From contig CM069874.1 in assembly GCA_036172665.1 (NCBI GenBank), forward strand, positions 25,193,946-25,257,945: DNA of 64,000 nucleotides, given 5' to 3'. The DNA comes from Prosopocoilus inquinatus (taxonomy: Eukaryota > Arthropoda > Insecta > Coleoptera > Lucanidae). Below the pieces are notes generated by a model that did not search any database, was not told the DNA's origin, and saw nothing but the letters and a program-made list of their open reading frames with translations. Positions 12,301 to 22,730 of this stretch are shown in pieces. Within the stretch, counting starts at the first letter, position 1. Each line of letters begins with the position of its first letter. The translations under genes and the position numbers were made by a program.

Positions 12301-12734
12301 AATAAATCAAATGAAATAAATTTTATAGTTTTACCTATACATTTACTTCCATTATGTGTTAATTATATATTGCAGTAATACATTTTTTGTTCGTCAAGTA
12401 AGTCATAGCGGAACAGCAACTTACATAATTTCTTACACATAAATGCACATGTTTGCAATTACGTCGTCCTATTGTGTCTTAATTTAATCAGGCTTATTTC
12501 AAGGAATTGCCCAACATCTCTTGTCGCATGAAATCACACCTACTTCTTCGAACTTCCTCTTTGCGACACATTAATCGACGAAAGAATAATTTTCTTTGCT
12601 TACCAAACTTGATATTCGCCGTTCCTGGTCGTACATCTGCAAGGCAATATCAGATCCTGCGAAGGACACTCAATTGAATTTTGGGCGCCGCAAAGGGCCA
12701 GCGTTAACATCAACGACGTCCATGAAAATTTCAT
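347..12734 (-). CDS. atk: Artichoke-like secreted leucine-rich-repeat protein, three coding exons
   Basis: Coding exons are 12604-12734, 2387-5010 and 347-2229. Junctions are GT-AG and in frame, giving 1545 codons, close to the roughly 1535 residues I recall for Drosophila artichoke. Exon 1 gives a signal peptide and an N-terminal LRR cap (CPSQ, LPCRC, VWC across the splice). Exon 2 holds an unbroken series of some 35 24-residue leucine-rich repeats, about residues 50-915. Exon 3 opens with the C-terminal cap (NPLTCGCNLLWLRAW) and continues as a long Ser/Thr/Pro/Asn-rich tail with many N-glycosylation sequons. The last 20 residues are mildly hydrophobic, but I see no clear transmembrane helix. 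In flies artichoke is an extracellular matrix protein needed for ciliated sense-organ shape; the same role here is inference. A weak donor-like GTGAGG near 423 leaves a little doubt about the last 25 residues. An AATAAA-like motif on this strand lies near 15-25. Confidence 0.9.
5171..5302. repeat. Short foldback repeat in artichoke intron 1
   Basis: Two arms, about 5184-5226 and 5250-5293, are imperfect reverse complements (GGAGTATTTTGAAATTTTG against its complement) around a 23-base loop. It looks like a small MITE or a hairpin remnant. No target duplication was identified. Confidence 0.6.
5605..5860 (-). mobile_element. tRNA-derived SINE, full-length copy
   Basis: Read on the minus strand, the element starts with a tRNA-like head containing an A-box-like TGGTAAGGG (5836-5846) and a B-box GGTTCGCACCC (5799-5809), the internal RNA polymerase III promoter layout. 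A tail of about 190 bp follows. The same tail recurs at 30036-30130 and the whole element at 63345-63590, so this is an interspersed family. It is not a functional tRNA: the arms do not form a complete cloverleaf and the unit continues well past tRNA length. Confidence 0.7.
5861..8064. other. AT-rich intron sequence, no gene seen
   Basis: Part of artichoke intron 1. Apart from homopolymer runs, and a region near 7455-7570 and 7915-7965 rich in GGAGTCGGAG-type words and their complements (a common insect low-complexity repeat), I see no exon or RNA gene here. Confidence 0.5.
8065..9350 (+). mobile_element. Mariner transposon, irritans type, near-intact
   Basis: The element is 1286 bp, flanked by TA at 8063-8064 and 9351-9352. 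Its terminal inverted repeats of about 28 bp both read as TGGGCTGCTGGAAAA followed by a nearly identical TTTCTGGA on their own strand. It lies in artichoke intron 1, in the opposite orientation to the gene. The transposase is interrupted by one frameshift, so this copy cannot act autonomously, although its ends look mobilisable. Length, ends and protein together make the class assignment secure. Confidence 0.93.
8234..9284 (+). pseudogene. Mariner transposase with a single frameshift
   Basis: The first frame (8234 to about 8780) carries the helix-turn-helix DNA-binding part and the first catalytic block GDETW. The second frame (about 8780-9284) continues with HHDNA and YSPDLSPNDFFLF and ends in YFEKQ. 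Thirty-four residues separate the second and third catalytic aspartates, the D,D34D pattern of mariner. The shift lies near the A-run around 8777-8785, typical of a one-base indel. The two frames add up to about 350 residues, the usual mariner length. All three catalytic aspartates remain, so the copy is young. Confidence 0.93.
10129..11099. mobile_element. Foldback element with about 290-bp inverted arms
   Basis: The arms, about 10129-10425 and 10813-11099, are diverged reverse complements separated by about 390 bp of AT-rich sequence. The outer ends read TGTACAGGGTGACTAC and, inverted, TGTACAAGGTGACTAC. No transposase is encoded. Both arms carry a TGGAACACCCTGTAT-like word that recurs in other repeats of this window. 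Confidence 0.75.
11257..11380. mobile_element. Short palindromic MITE, GGCCGTTTTCATAA family
   Basis: The element begins GGCCGTTTTCATAAGC and ends with the complement (TTATGAAAACGGCC). The interior is also largely self-complementary, with TTTAAAGT repeats. Close relatives are at 31468-31590 and 29100-29244. Confidence 0.75.
11640..12152 (-). mobile_element. Retrozyme-like repeat, copy A, arranged as an inverted dimer
   Basis: The left part (11640-11945) is one minus-sense unit with a complete hammerhead at 11688-11755. The right part (11946-12152) is a plus-sense partial unit beginning next to the sequence of the ribozyme cleavage site. About 130 bp on each side (11812-11945 and 12028-12152) are near-perfect reverse complements. 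The same unit is tandem at 25969-26665 and inverted again at 40008-40450. No protein is encoded, as expected for a non-autonomous element that depends on a reverse transcriptase from elsewhere. Confidence 0.75.
11688..11755 (-). ncRNA. Type I hammerhead ribozyme, canonical GUC cleavage site
   Basis: On the minus strand the order is helix I strand, CUGAAGA (11738-11732), helix II (AGCCC paired with GGGCU), GAAA (11715-11712), a palindromic helix III (ACAGCUGU), then C17 at 11704, so the cleavage triplet is GUC. Helix I re-forms as TTTCTG with CAGAGG plus an outer CTCGA/TCGAG helix, leaving an internal loop of the sort used for loop-loop contacts. All core bases match the hammerhead consensus. 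Cleavage itself is a prediction. Confidence 0.8.
12604..12734 (-). CDS. atk: First coding exon of the artichoke-like gene (signal peptide and LRRNT start)
   Basis: This short exon begins at an ATG at 12732-12734 and encodes M-K-F-S-W-T followed by a hydrophobic run (SLMLTLALCGA). It then gives CPSQ, LPCRC and a stretch ending in two bases of a Trp codon, before a good donor (GTAAGC). The acceptor before 5010 supplies the third base and reads on as C-S-H-S-D-L-P-R-V. The joined cap has the four cysteines of an LRR N-terminal domain. The exon is too short to stand out as an open reading frame; it was found by looking for the missing signal peptide and cap. Confidence 0.9.
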
Positions 12735-14565
12735 GGTAATAGCTTCATTTCTTGTTCTTCATCAATGATTCTTTAATGAGGAAGGACATAGTTTAAAATC
12801 GATGGTGGTGTGAGCTGGTGCTTTGGTGACTGCGAAACAACTGATGTCAATCACATTGTGATGCTTTGTAAAAAGCTCTGTCCGCACCTGCAACTAAAAA
12901 ATCTTTGTAATAATAGCAAGATATCAATAGCTTTTGTTCATGTAAACATTTGTTTCCGTTTCATTCAGCGATCGATAAATTGGTACCTAGGTGTGTCTAT
13001 CTTAATTTAAGTTTTAATCTTACGAAGTAGGTACATAAATTGACATTTTGCATGAATTATGGCGCAAAATAATTCCGGCGACTTTCTTTTAAGTAAATTC
13101 GTGAGCAAAGCGTGCATTTTCTAGAATTAAGGAGAGCGCGGAGGAAGGTTGAAATCAAACGGATTTTTTGAACTACAGCACCGTGAAATTAAGCAATTCT
13201 TAATTAACTTCACTTTCTCTGGAGTACTATTTAAAATTTTATCGTACTACATCTTTGAGATGTTTGTTTTGTTAATACTTGATGCAGATCTAAAAAGTTA
13301 GAGTTCGTTTTTTTGGCAGCAAATAGTTTAGACTTTGTAATAAGGGTCAATGTCTTAGATTTTCATTACTTTGCAGCAGTATCTTCTTAATTTGTTATTT
13401 TTGGAATGTTTTTCTTGCAACCATACTCCACAGTATACAGAGTGTCACAAGTTGAGTTGCCTATTAAAAGACTTCGGGAAAAGGAACATACAAATATTTT
13501 AAAAATGAACACACTGTCCTAGGAGAAAATGATCTTTCAGGCTAAAATATTTTCACTTTTATATCACTTCCGGTTGTACCGGAAGTTGCCATTAACTTTC
13601 TTTCTTTAAATGGAATGCTATATTTTTTTTATTACAAATACCGACTCTACTCGTTATTTTAAGTAAAAATTGTAAAGGCTTCCTTCCCTACACTGAAATG
13701 TAACGGTTTTTGAAATATCTTCAAATTTCTTTTAAAAAAATATTTCGGTAACCTTTAATTTAAAGGCCGATCTTTCCACTTGCTAATAAAGTTCCCAATA
13801 ACGTTATTTCGCGAATAAGTTGAATTTTATGAATGGTTGTCAAGGTGATTCGTCGAATTATTCGTTAAATAAATGTATTAACAGGTTGGAAAGATTGGGC
13901 CTAAGAAGATGTATCAAATTTCGAGATTCAAGTTTGTCGTTTAAAAGAATAAAGTACATTTTTAGCTCGCGTTTAAAAGTGTTTTTATTTGTTTCATATC
14001 TTCTGTAAGAAAATAAAATTCAGCATTTCAAATCATATCCTAGTTACCACTGAAAAATTCACAGGATAGTCAAAATATAATGGTGTCGAACCTTGTTATG
14101 TTTAATTTCCAAAAATTGACATACGAATTGACGTTTTGGAAACTGAAAAATCGTGTAACAAATTCAGAAACAAAGAAAACTGAAAGAAAAAGACTAATGA
14201 AATCTTGAACTTCATTTGAAAATACTGACTTGGTTTGGTTTTCGAAAAAGTTTACAAGAACACCATTGCCAGGAAGTTGAAATCAAGCAAAATTAGAGTA
14301 ATAATTGCTGGTAGAAAATCAACAAGTCGATGTTTGAACTTACAAAAAATAAAATAAAAGTCCAAATAGAACACACCAACAATATCGTTAAAAAAGCAAA
14401 ATACTGCTTCATTATCAAAAAAGAAGGCAAAATCAAGGCACCTTTACAGGTGGGAAAAATTAAGTGCTGTTGACGGGATCGTGATTGATCAGGTAATCTT
14501 TGACAACTCTGAAAAAGTAAGAAGTTAATTAATATTTCCTTATTATTAAACCCACAATTAAGAAT

Positions 14566-14618
14566 GAAGAGTTTAAACAGCGACATCCTATGATCGCTTT
14601 TTGACATAACATTTCACA
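14566..14618. repeat. Fragment of the retrozyme-like family
   Basis: The words GTTTAAACAGCGACATCCTA and GATCGCTTTTTGACATAACA match the non-ribozyme half of the units at 11.8, 26.0 and 40.2 kb. Only about 50 bp remain and no ribozyme is included. Confidence 0.55.
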
Positions 14619-15054
14619 ATTAAGAAGTGTAAACAATCAATATTATACAAAAATTAATTTCACAGGAAGAAACAAAGAAAATTCATCAAATATAGAATTA
14701 CACGAATATATATAGAGATCAAAAGATTTACGATTCTTTTCCGGCAAAAAATTGAAAATCTGAAGATTATATTTATTAAACATTTAAAAGTAAAAAGTGA
14801 ATTGCTCTCATTATAAAGAAATTTAATTTCCTTGACTGATCAATTGTTTATTCCGTTTCAGGTCTTAAAACTGTCGTATCATGTCTATTTTTTTAAATAT
14901 TCTCCAAAATATTCTGCAAAAATTGTACCGGAGGCACCGCAGTCATTAAGGCTTACTGTGCTTGCCCTGTTTTTTTAACGCATTTTTTTTTACCTAAAAT
15001 TGTTAAAATGACAAATAGTAACCAGTTTGTTACAGTTTGCTACTCCCTTTCTAT

Positions 15055-15130
15055 GAAGGCCCCAAATAGGGCTAAAACAGTGTCCAGGGGATGCTCGGGA
15101 AATCCACTGCATCGAAACTGATTTGTAAGT
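15055..15130 (+). repeat. Decayed retrozyme-like fragment with a broken hammerhead
   Basis: The plus strand reads CCCCAAATAGGGCT, then AAAA in place of GAAA, then CAGTGTC and CAGGGG, the 3' half of the family's hammerhead. The CUGANGA strand is absent and the GAAA box is altered, so it should be inactive. Confidence 0.55.
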
Positions 15131-15471
15131 TTTCTTTTTACATTCCTGTAATTATTTAGCTAATTCATTATTGCAACATGACTTTTTTTTCATTTTTTTT
15201 TTGCTCTTGTACCTTATTTTAGGCTGCGGTTACAGCGGATGCGAATCTAACAAATAAGCGATAAGTTCGACAAACGATTTAAATAAATTTAAATGTATGG
15301 AAGCATTTGTCACGAACGAAGCACATAATATACTGTAATCGATTCCATAAAACGTGTGCTTTCTTAAGTTGATGTTCAAAGTGCAGTAGCTGGGGCGTGT
15401 TAAATCTGAAATATACATAGACAGCACGATATACAGCAGTCTGAATGTCAAATTAAAAAAAAACACACATT

Positions 15472-16001
15472 GGGGTCTATTCTGTAACATTGATGTGGAC
15501 TTGAAACGTAACAATTATTGATATGGGACATGACCTTGCAAAGTCACTTGCTAAGCATATCAATTAATTGAAGAGGTCGTGCTGTCTAGCAAATTGAAAC
15601 GCTGTCACAAAAATAATCACTGTTTTTACGTATGCAGAAATATCATTTTCCGGGCGTCAATGTAAATGAATTTTAAAACCATCTGCCAAGAAATACAGCG
15701 CTCGGCGGTACATGCGTAAGTGTGCAGGATTAAAAAATAAAAATTTGTCCATACTTAGTTATCGGATTGTCGTCAAGTGAAAGGTTAGAAGAAGCGTGAT
15801 TTTAGCATGGATTTGGAAGGTCAAATTATTACTCGTTTTTCTATTTCTCGCTATAAGTACAAATAAATCACGATAACCTTAAAATTGTCAAGGCATGCGC
15901 AATCCATAAGTTGTGCATCTCTTAAATTCGAGTTCAAGTTTTCTTCAGTTATTGAAGACGCGTAGCAATTGATATGCATATCAATGTTACAGAATAGGCC
16001 C
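15472..16001. mobile_element. MITE-like element, ends GGGTCTATTCTGTAACATTGA
   Basis: The left end reads GTCTATTCTGTAACATTGATG and the right end is its complement (CATATCAATGTTACAGAATAG), 530 bp apart. The left 115 bp recur at 29765-29883. No coding potential was seen. Confidence 0.65.
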
Positions 16002-16431
16002 GAATGTTTCTATAAATGATTCTATGAACATAAGAGGCGTTGCAATATTTCGCCTTTTTCCAATTGTGAAATTACTGCATTTCTGACAGCTGTTTCTCAA
16101 TTTGACTGAAATATTCTTTGGTGTGTTGCATGTTTTGTTTTGCTCTCAATTTGAAAATTTACCATTGTTGTAATTTTCATTAATTCATTAAAGGCTGACA
16201 CTAATACCATGCGATCAACGGAATTTATCATTAGAGCAGGCTGTGATATTTTCCAAAAAGTTGGCAACACAGACTTACAGATTGAAATAAAAAATTCTAA
16301 GTGTAAAGATTGTGACATTTGTTTATTTTTTTAATGATTGATAATAAACGGATTTGTCTTGTGAAATCCTCCCTAATACTCTAAAAGACGATTTAAACCA
16401 GCATCCACACAAAAAAATAAAGATATTGGCT

Positions 16432-16570
16432 GCGGTAATTGAACGGTCGAAGTAGTCAGACCAAAGCACGTGATCACTTTTCTCAATAGGTGATTGGTCA
16501 GAGGGTTTAGTCGGACCGTTGACTTGACGATTCTGTGCAATTTGACCGCTCACTTAACTCGGCCTATATA
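16432..16570 (-). mobile_element. About 140-bp MITE, GAGTTAAGTGA family
   Basis: On the minus strand this reads TATAGGCCGAGTTAAGTGA and continues with CTGACCAATCA. A clear relative in plus orientation is at 30866-31018. The ends are partly self-complementary. Confidence 0.55.
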
Positions 16571-17024
16571 AAGCACGAGCATAACCTAAAATATGACAAC
16601 TGTCAACTTATTATTTATTTCTCATTGTATCCAACCACACAGCATAAAATAGCACCAATCAGCTTCTTTTACTTATGAATTCCATTGATCGCCTGGTATT
16701 ATAAGCAGCAAAAATTTATTTTTATTATTTTCCACTGGACCACAAAATCTTTTATAGAAACTCTACGTGTATCTAAATGGTTCGTTCGATTATGTGTGAG
16801 TGTGTCCTACTACTTAGTCGCATCCAGTTTAGTCACTTCCTAATAAGGCACGAAATAAGTTCTACCACGGTTCTATCCACATTGCACACAAGGACACTGA
16901 TGCAAATTTAATTGAAGCGCGAAGGTTTAAAGGTTAACATAAACCTATGTAAGAAATATCGTGCCATCAAATGAATTCCGGATTTGAACAGACCAGAACA
17001 GACTATGATTTCAATATTTTTTCT

Positions 17025-17340
17025 CCTAAAAGTTTGAATCGTCTTTCGAATAGTTTGTTGTTGTTGCAACAAACCACCTGACTTGTTTGACAGTTCATTT
17101 GTAAATAACCATAATTCAATCCAAACAAGTTTTAAAAATAGAGAGATTCTAAGAAAAGAATGGGCGCGTTCAGTGGATGCCTTGCTTACTCAGCAGTCGT
17201 TTGTGATTGGCTATTACCTTCATGTGAGCCAATCACAATCGATTGCTGAGTAAGCAACTCAGCCGCTGAACGCGCCCAATGTCTGTTTTTGAATCGAAAC
17301 ACGTTTGGATCACGATTTTGTGAGCGAAAGAAAACACCTA
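17025..17340. mobile_element. MITE of the GGTGCTTTCTTTCGC family, carrying a nested insertion
   Basis: The right end reads TGTGAGCGAAAGAAAACACC. The interior words (AAAGTTTGAATC, GTTGTTGCAACAAA, ACGTTTGGATCACG) recur in copies at 37736-37967, 42573-42865 and 42971-43353. This copy lacks a clear left terminal repeat and is interrupted at 17162-17277. Confidence 0.7.
17162..17277. mobile_element. Nested palindromic MITE with GGGCGCGTTCAG ends and an AAT target duplication
   Basis: The 116-bp element starts GGGCGCGTTCAG and ends CTGAACGCGCCC. AAT precedes it (17159-17161) and follows it (17278-17280). The related MITE at 42573-42865 reads AAAAGAATGTCTG uninterrupted at the same place, which is an empty site. 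A second family member is at 29437-29570. A 3-bp duplication fits the PIF/Harbinger group, but AAT is not its usual target, so the superfamily is left open. Confidence 0.85.
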
Positions 17341-17582
17341 AAATGTTGGAATAACACAAAATTTTTATTATTGAAAGTTATTTTCAGCTTGTCTTATCTT
17401 CTCTGCAGTGATTTGATTGACGTTTATCTTACTTGATAGGGTTCCGAAACAATCTGTCAAATTGATCAGTTTCTCGAGCTCCGTATCGTTTACGAATAGC
17501 AGCAATATGTTTTATTCTTTCATCAGCCAAACATAAAATCTGGAATTACTAACAAAAATGAGTTTGTTTCTGAACCTATCAA

Positions 17583-17709
17583 GGCCCGATTTCTTCACCA
17601 ACGGACAAATTTATCTGCCAAGTAGTATTCTCGGAAACTATTATCGATACAATGGTTTCCAAGGATAATACCTGGCGGATAAATTTATCAGGAGGTGAAG
17701 AAATCGGGC
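17583..17709. mobile_element. 127-bp palindromic MITE, GGCCCGATTTCTTCACC ends
   Basis: The arms GCCCGATTTCTTCACC and GGTGAAGAAATCGGGC flank interior complementary blocks (AAATTTATC, GATAATACC). The element abuts a SINE-like unit to its right. Confidence 0.75.
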
Positions 17710-17734
17710 GCAAGTAAGATAAACGGGAATCAAA

Positions 17735-17862
17735 TCCAGGAACCTAGTATTAACCATTCCAGCCAGAACAAACATCCATGGCTCTGATAGGATTTGAACC
17801 CACGCTGCAACTGACACGACTGCCAAAGACGGCTAGGCTAACCGCTGAGCCACGCCACATTA
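17735..17862 (-). mobile_element. tRNA-derived SINE head, second family
   Basis: On the minus strand an A-box-like TGGCTCAGCGG (17843-17853) and a B-box GGTTCAAATCC (17790-17800) lie about 43 bases apart, the pol III promoter layout. The sequence between them does not fold into a complete tRNA. Downstream it continues into non-tRNA sequence and the 17583-17709 palindrome. Confidence 0.6.
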
Positions 17863-18115
17863 TCGAGCTGGTAGATTAGAAAATGTACATGGGCAGTTAT
17901 TAGCAACTGTCGTCTCACTCTTGTATTATTGCATTGCCAACTTTATAAAAAAATGACGGCTTATTTTAATCCGGAATTCATTTCAAGGCACCGCACTTTG
18001 AAACACGTTTCTGGTCTATGTGGTAGTTATTCTTGCGGCTATCCTTCATAGTGTTTTCTTTGTTGTATTACTCGTGGGTATGAACCTCACAAAAAAAAAA
18101 TTAGTAAAAGAGAGT

Positions 18116-18244
18116 TAAATAGGAACCAGATATAGAAAAGTAGCAAATATTCGGACAACTCTAGGGCAAGTAGCTATTCTTATCGTAAGATTTACCACAG
18201 TTGTTCGAATATTTCCTACTCTTTTATATCTGGTTCCTATTTTA
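18116..18244. repeat. Inverted repeat, AATAGGAACCAGATATA arms
   Basis: Arms of about 45 bp (AATAGGAACCAGATATAG and complement TATATCTGGTTCCTATT) surround a loop of about 40 bp. Probably a MITE. Confidence 0.65.
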
Positions 18245-18634
18245 CTGCAGATGTATTACGTGTACTACTAAACATTTTTTTTCTGTGCGTTATCGTTAGG
18301 TGTTGTTATACAACAAGATAAGATAGTAAAGATTTTGTTTAGGAGGGGGCAAAATTAAATCAAATCTTTCATAGGCATTCGATTGACTGCTCTGGAGCAA
18401 GCTCACAGCAGTATATCTTATTTTAATCTCAAGTAATAACATAGGGATGCGCTAGAGCAGTTAGTGGAAAACCTTAGAAACGACAATTGTCTTAGATCTT
18501 CCGCAAATCTTTCGATATCATTTCAAATTAGGTACTTATTATTTTCAAGTACCCACTTTCTGTGCAAGCTGACGACAAAAACTATTTAATCTATTTTGTG
18601 TCATGATAGATTTCAGTCGTAATAGTGCTTGTAC

Positions 18635-18751
18635 GTACAACGACGCTCACCATAAATGATACCATTTGACAGTTTCGTAGCCCTTACGCTGAATGTTCTT
18701 AAGGGTATAGTTCGCTTGTACGAGTATCATTTAAGTTAAGCGTCATAGTAC
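18635..18751. mobile_element. 117-bp GTACAACG palindromic MITE, copy 1
   Basis: It starts GTACAACGACGCTCACC and ends AAGCGTCATAGTAC, imperfectly complementary over about 28 bp. It is about 85-90% identical by eye to the copies at 18892 and 19769. Confidence 0.75.
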
Positions 18752-18891
18752 ATAGTAGACGGCTATCTGAAACTACAAGAATTACTTTTCTAGTAACGGG
18801 AAAAATGTTTATCAAATTTTCTTAAGTAACAGCGAGATTGTTTAGAGAAACAACCGGTAACGTTGATCTCCTACATCTCCTGCACACGTAT

Positions 18892-19009
18892 GTACAACGA
18901 TGCTCAACATAAACGATACCATTTGACAGTTTCGTAGGCCTTACGCTGAATATTCTTAAGGGTGTGGTTCGCATGCAAGAGTATCATTTAAGTTGAGCGT
19001 TATAGTACC
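18892..19009. mobile_element. 118-bp GTACAACG palindromic MITE, copy 2
   Basis: Direct-orientation relative of the element at 18635, with ends GTACAACGATGCTCAAC and GTTGAGCGTTATAGTAC. Confidence 0.75.
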
Positions 19010-19768
19010 TTTTTTATTTTATGAGCCAGGGGAAGATGGGGCAAGTAGGATCCATTATTACAGCAGCGTTTAGGTTTTCTCTTGATCTTAAATGTTGATG
19101 TTCAGTTAGTTCTGTAATAGAGAAGTTCTTATCACACATCAGCCCTATTGTTCGCAGCAAGCCGCAGTTAAAATACTCGGTGGACCGAAAACTTGCACAA
19201 CATTTCGGTCCATTAAGATTACTCAATTGCCGCAATGCGTTCGAGTTTCAGGAAGTATTGCGTTTGTGTAATTTGGCAGAATATCGTGACGGAACTGATG
19301 GTGCAGATTTATTTCACTTCGTTTTCTAATGGAGTAACAACCATACATGAATGATACTTATACTACATATTGTTCAGTGCATTTTGTGCATCACGTATCT
19401 AATTAATTAATTAATCAAATCATTAAAAAAACATCGATATTTTGCTTTGTGATTTCTTTTGTTTATAGAAAATACAATTTTCAATTGTTCTTTTCTTTCT
19501 TTTTATAGTTATTATATCTTATTATATCTTGTTGTAAGCGATTTTCTATTTTATATATCAAGGTTGTAAGCCATTTTTGTGCTAAATGTGTATTTGGCGC
19601 GACATTGAGAAAGATTAAAGTAAATTGTGACCGCTTTTGCTTTTTCAGTTCAGTATTTTTAAATTATATGCATTATTGAGATTTTTGTTAATTTTGGTAG
19701 TTTTTTTTTTTTAAACGGTAATAGTCACGTAACCACAATCTTGTTTAATACTAACTGAAATAAAATAT

Positions 19769-19885
19769 GTACAACGATGCTCACCATAAATGATACAATT
19801 TGACAGTTTCTTAGCCCTTATGCTGAATCTTCTTAAGGGCGCGGTTCGCTTGCAGGAGAATCATTTAAGTTGAGCGTCGTAGTAC
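19769..19885. mobile_element. 117-bp GTACAACG palindromic MITE, copy 3
   Basis: The third direct copy within 1.3 kb, with ends GTACAACGATGCTCACC and GTTGAGCGTCGTAGTAC. Confidence 0.75.
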
Positions 19886-20466
19886 TATACATACTTAAAA
19901 ATATAAAAATACAATCGACCTATTTTTCTTCATTCAAATGCAGTCACGGTATTCATCACAAGAAGAAAATAGCAATTAGCGATAAACTGACTGACGACTA
20001 CCTAATTTTGAACTTGTTTCATAAGTTAGCACAAACGTGGCGCCTGTATGTCCTCACTCTTACGCTTTTATCCTGTATACATAGAATCTAGTAATTCTAA
20101 GAGTGTTTTCGATTCGCTTGCACTCAGAGTATTTGCATCTTCTTTTAATCTCACGCAATAAAATGAGGTAAAGATATTCCGAGTGCAACCTGCGCAAGTG
20201 AATAAAAAACGACATTCGAGAAAATCACGAAGTGACTGACACCTAGTGAAAATTTTATGAAGCGCCCTATAATAAGGAAAACATTGGAATGACATTTGGT
20301 TAATCTATAAAAAATATTACATTAAATAGTTTGTATTTGACGCTTCCACACCTATAAAGATTCCAATGTATATTTATAGTAATAATAATAACAAAACCAT
20401 GGAAAGATCGAATAGAATAGGTTATTTTGAAAAACATGAATGACAGCTTTTGTATACCTTATTAAA

Positions 20467-20482
20467 AGCGCCATCTGTTGGT
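20467..20482 (-). promoter_or_regulatory. Possible CTCF-type site
   Basis: The minus strand reads CCAACAGATGGCGCTTTT, which contains the AGATGGCGC core known for insect CTCF. It lies in the 14-kb gene-free stretch between artichoke exon 1 and primase. A single motif match is weak evidence, and the same word also occurs in some transposons. Confidence 0.3.
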
Positions 20483-22730
20483 TACTGATATTCTCGAGTA
20501 AAACAAGGTGGTGCATGTCTGAACTGTTTTTTTAGAAAAATTGAAATGCCTAGGAATTGGAATTCAAAAATGCAACAAAAAATGGGGTGTTCCGTTTAAA
20601 ATAAGTATATTGATAGCAATTTCCGGTATGAACGAATCAGGCTGTATACAAGACTGTCTACAATTAAGATAAGATTACTTTGTTCTTCTCAGCTAAAAGA
20701 TGTGATTACAAGAGAGGTTCCGACCGATTTTCTAAGTAATTTACTAACCTCGTTTCGGTGGCCGTAATAGACTCTAATGTTTTATTTAAACCACATGAAA
20801 ACACCGTGTCGCAAGTACGGTACTGTAATGACACTCACGACATATTCTTCGATCCAAAGAACATACTTTTGGAGCTCATTACATATAATACTCCAGCTAG
20901 GATGTTGTAAAAAGTCAAATCAAAGTTCTCAAACAAAATATATAAAATATAAATATGTAATATCAAAAAATTATTAAACTCTTGACCTTTTAAAAATTAC
21001 AGACAGTTTTAATTAAATTTATGATAAAATATTTTAACTTTAAAGAACAATGAAACTGTGATTCATATCATGATTTTTTTGGATAAACTGAAAGGTAGGG
21101 GATAATTACAATCACAAGAAAACAATGAGTGTTTGCTTCAAGGAATTTAAAAATATAATGGCGAAAGTTCGACGAGAAATTATATACGTGATAACGACGT
21201 ATTGTTTGAACATATTTAGGCAAGAACCAAAAGACATTTATTTCAAGAAACAAAATGACATAATTTCCTGAATCAAAATTATTGAATGAAAATGAAATGA
21301 TTAGATTTAAAAAATATTAATTGACTGTCATGCTTAGTTGATTGGTTTGCTATTTCAGAAATATGGAAATACATTTAACAAAATATTTTATTCAATACTA
21401 AAATAAATTTTAATGTCAAAATACATTTCAAAGTAAATGCAATTTGGATGTTCTTGCAATATCTAAGTAGAAAAGTTAAATCAACGATATCAATAATTAT
21501 TAAATGATGTTTTTCCAGTTATTTTCATGATTCATCTTTTCAAAAAAAAATAAATAAATAAATAAATATTATATTGAACATGTTTGTAAATTTTGTTTTA
21601 AGGTGGCTTGGTTTTAAATTTGTACAAAATATGTTTAAATTTTTTAAGTTAAGTGCTTATATAATACACATATGCATGTCTGTTTCGTAAAGTAATAACA
21701 GTAAGCATTTTACGTGGTTCAAGAATATATTATATTTTTTTTCTTCTAATCTAAATCAATTAGGATAATATTACCTTACGCAGCGTCGTATTCCTCCGAT
21801 TCAAATCCCATAAACAAGGAATCTTTTACACTCAAAAGATTGAAGTAAGTACTAACACAGTTAAAGTGCAACTAGAGCAACTGGCTGTAAACGTAAGAAA
21901 GAGAATTCGAAATGCCGGTTTTACACTTCGGCGGCTACGTATAGAAAACCGTCTCCTACAAACCATGTGCAGATATTTTTTTAAGTGGGAGTTTCATTAT
22001 TGCTTAAAATTTTTTAATTGATATTTGGCCCGTGCTCTACAAAGAAATTATTAATTTTTTTTAATCACAAAACGCACAGTAATTTCGGCTAAAATTCGAA
22101 GCAAAAAGTTAAAGTTTGAGTTATATTTACCAATTAAAAAAATGTTAGTATTTTTTATGAAATTTTAAATCACATCATATACAGATTGAGTCGGGCATGT
22201 ATTTTGAACGTAACGCATGCGAGGACTCCCAATGCATGCCTACCTGTACAGTAGTCACCGGTTTGAGTTTACAAGAGGGAAAAAAGTTAATTTTTAATTT
22301 TACAAAATTTTGTTAAAGGCGAAATAATTTTGCTTGATTTGTAATTAACATATCTGCAGTTAAGAGTTCAACATTCAGTGTGTACTTAAAATCGAAAACG
22401 AAAAAAAAACAACCAAAATCACACTTTTAGTAATATACCTACAAGTAATCCCAATTACAATAAATAACAAGTTAACAACTTGCGTGACAGAAATAATTTT
22501 ATCGGCAAATACAAAAAAGTAACGTTTTAACATACTGACAAAACTATTTAATTATAATACCAAAATTTTCTATTTTATAGGAGTAATTTTTTACAACTCG
22601 TAAAATAATATAATATAATCGGTCAAATTTATTGGCATTACTTTTTACAACCGTGTTCAAGAAGTTGTCTATACTATCCAAAAATACGAACACCTTGCAG
22701 CAATAAAATTTTTCTTTGGTTCTCCCTCAG
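20483..22730. other. AT-rich intergenic sequence, nothing assigned
   Basis: Short open frames here have no recognisable protein, and I see no clear inverted repeat. Confidence 0.5.

Noticed and set aside
17790..17862. A second tRNA gene on the minus strand
   Set aside because: Same reasoning: pol III boxes without a complete cloverleaf, running on into repeat sequence.
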